A DNA stretch of 64,000 nucleotides, from positions 1 to 64,000 of the forward strand of contig JAQUAI010000003.1 of the NCBI GenBank assembly GCA_028687335.1. Reading direction: 5' to 3'. A program made the position numbers and the translations under genes. The notes under the pieces are model-generated. The model was not told where the DNA came from and searched no databases. It was given only the letters and a program-made list of their open reading frames with translations. Positions within the stretch are counted from its first letter, which is position 1; every line of letters starts with the position of its first letter. The DNA is from Gallionella sp. GTDB lineage: Bacteria > Pseudomonadota > Gammaproteobacteria > Burkholderiales > Gallionellaceae. Shown piece after piece: positions 63,054 to 64,000 of the stretch.

Positions 63054-64000
63054 TCATAGCTTGTTGCCACTACAAAGTAATTCGTACAGCACCGCCGCCG
63101 CTTCTTCGTCACCGTTTCCTAACGGGATTTGCGGTTTTGTCTGCGTCCACAAGCTATCCAATGCACCTGCCAAATCGCCGCGTTGTAGTTGGGTATCATC
63201 CACCGCCGCGCACACGCCGTGCTGTTGCAGCCAGTCGATCAGGTACGGTTGCTCCGGCCAATTCACACGCGGCACATACAGCACGGGAATACCGGTGCAC
63301 GCGGCTTCGGCAAACATGCCGTAACCGGGCTTGGTGAGTACCGCATCTACCGAGGCCAGTACATCGCTGAACGGCATCGCCAGCGCATCCAGCGCGGTGA
63401 CGTCCGCGCGCTGCACACCCCAGGCAGCGGGGACTATCCAATGCACGTCCAGCTGTACCGGCCAATTTTGCATCGGCAAGGCGTATTCGATTCCGCCCAT
63501 ACCAACCAGCACCAGCTTATCTGCCTGACTTAAAGCAAGTAGCTGTGCAACTTCTTCGCGCCGATTGCATCCCATTTGTGCGATGGGAGCAATGGTTTTT
63601 GCGTATTCAAGCCCCGGCATTGGCATGGTTGGCTGCACCTTTAGAAAGCACGATGCGCTGTTGTATGCTGCCAGCATTTGCGCGTGGATTGCATCGCACT
63701 CGGCTGCGTCGATTGCATAGTGGCGATAGAGGTCAGCCCAGTTGAGGCAGCACATCGCCACGGCGGGAATACCCGCATGCTGGGCAGCAGCAAGGGAAAG
63801 ATAGGGGACGTTAGCGAGTAACAAATCAGGTTCGAGTGCTGCCATCGCAGCTGCCGCCTGTGCCACTTTATCTGCCCAGTTGGTGTGATATGCGCGGTAC
63901 TCGGCCAAGCTTCGCGCGACATCGACTTCGACAGCATTCACCATGGACATGCCGAAATCGAGCGCGACAGAGATATGCCGAAATTCGCACTGAAAGCGTT
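63054..64000 (-). CDS. MurG-like glycosyltransferase, N-terminus beyond the window
   Basis: A GT-B glycosyltransferase-like protein. The track begins at 63950, but the frame stays open to the window edge (RFQCEFRHISVALDFG precedes it), so the real start lies outside. Visible are the Rossmann end of the N-terminal domain (EPDLLLANVPYLSLAAAQHAGIP, in parts) and the C-terminal nucleotide-sugar region LTKPGYGMFAEAACTGIPVLYVPR, which resembles MurG and related enzymes. Acceptor and donor are unknown. It ends at 63054, and the 124 bases to the antitoxin gene hold nothing evident. Confidence 0.8.
   Translation of the reverse strand, partial: RFQCEFRHISVALDFGMSMVNAVEVDVARSLAEYRAYHTNWADKVAQAAAAMAALEPDLLLANVPYLSLAAAQHAGIPAVAMCCLNWADLYRHYAIDAAECDAIHAQMLAAYNSASCFLKVQPTMPMPGLEYAKTIAPIAQMGCNRREEVAQLLALSQADKLVLVGMGGIEYALPMQNWPVQLDVHWIVPAAWGVQRADVTALDALAMPFSDVLASVDAVLTKPGYGMFAEAACTGIPVLYVPRVNWPEQPYLIDWLQQHGVCAAVDDTQLQRGDLAGALDSLWTQTKPQIPLGNGDEEAAAVLYELLCSGNKL

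Overview
The window looks like a chromosomal piece of a free-living, flagellated, respiring betaproteobacterium. Gene order and protein style fit the Nitrosomonadales (Gallionellaceae-like organisms would fit), but no gene here fixes the genus. Most genes are housekeeping and sit in neighbourhoods typical of Betaproteobacteria. Two accessory blocks interrupt those neighbourhoods.

Layout. (1) 1-7544: rpoH with a CIRCE-type operator, sspAB, the cytochrome bc1 operon petABC, a small c-type cytochrome, a Nif3-family protein and a DegS/AlgW-like protease. (2) 7650-26794: an accessory block on the minus strand with a 3538-residue protein made of about 400 eight-residue Thr/Gln repeats, a TPR-GT41 (O-GlcNAc-transferase-like) enzyme, two sister methyltransferases, a CgeB-like glycosyltransferase, a DUF5672 protein, and a type I secretion ABC transporter with its HlyD adaptor. 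(3) 27165-33411: tatCBA, hinT and hisEIFAHBC. (4) 33562-43379: a NarX/NarL-type two-component pair, a diguanylate cyclase, and flagellar genes fliC-flaG-fliD-fliS-fliT-fliK-like-flhB-like-ycgR. (5) 43512-48847: a half-size GDT1 transporter, REP-like repeats, dapB, a fused bamE, recN and nadK. (6) 49093-54220: a complete compact type II-C CRISPR-Cas locus (antisense tracrRNA, cas9, cas1, cas2, a two-spacer array). (7) 54448-59667: an orphan BrnA antitoxin with a brnT remnant, and a TetR-MFP-RND efflux operon with a palindromic operator. (8) 59746-64000: hrcA, hemH bracketed by inverted 116-bp repeats, a RelBE/ParDE-like toxin-antitoxin pair, and a glycosyltransferase running off the window.

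How the parts work together. The best candidate for an undescribed system is block 2. The giant protein lacks an N-terminal signal peptide but ends in an Asp/Gly-rich, calcium-binding-like domain typical of type I secretion substrates. Its repeats offer hundreds of Thr residues. Directly downstream are an enzyme family that glycosylates Ser/Thr, two methyltransferases and two glycan-type enzymes, followed by the exporter. I infer a cytoplasmic glycosylate-then-export pathway for a giant surface protein. The block sits between tatC and the DegS-like protease, a junction I recall as normally tight in this class, so it looks inserted. Similarly, the CRISPR and efflux genes separate nadK from hrcA. 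HrcA, encoded at 59.7 kb, probably represses rpoH at the left end through the CIRCE site, linking the two heat-shock regulators. Diguanylate cyclase and YcgR in the flagellar block suggest c-di-GMP control of swimming.
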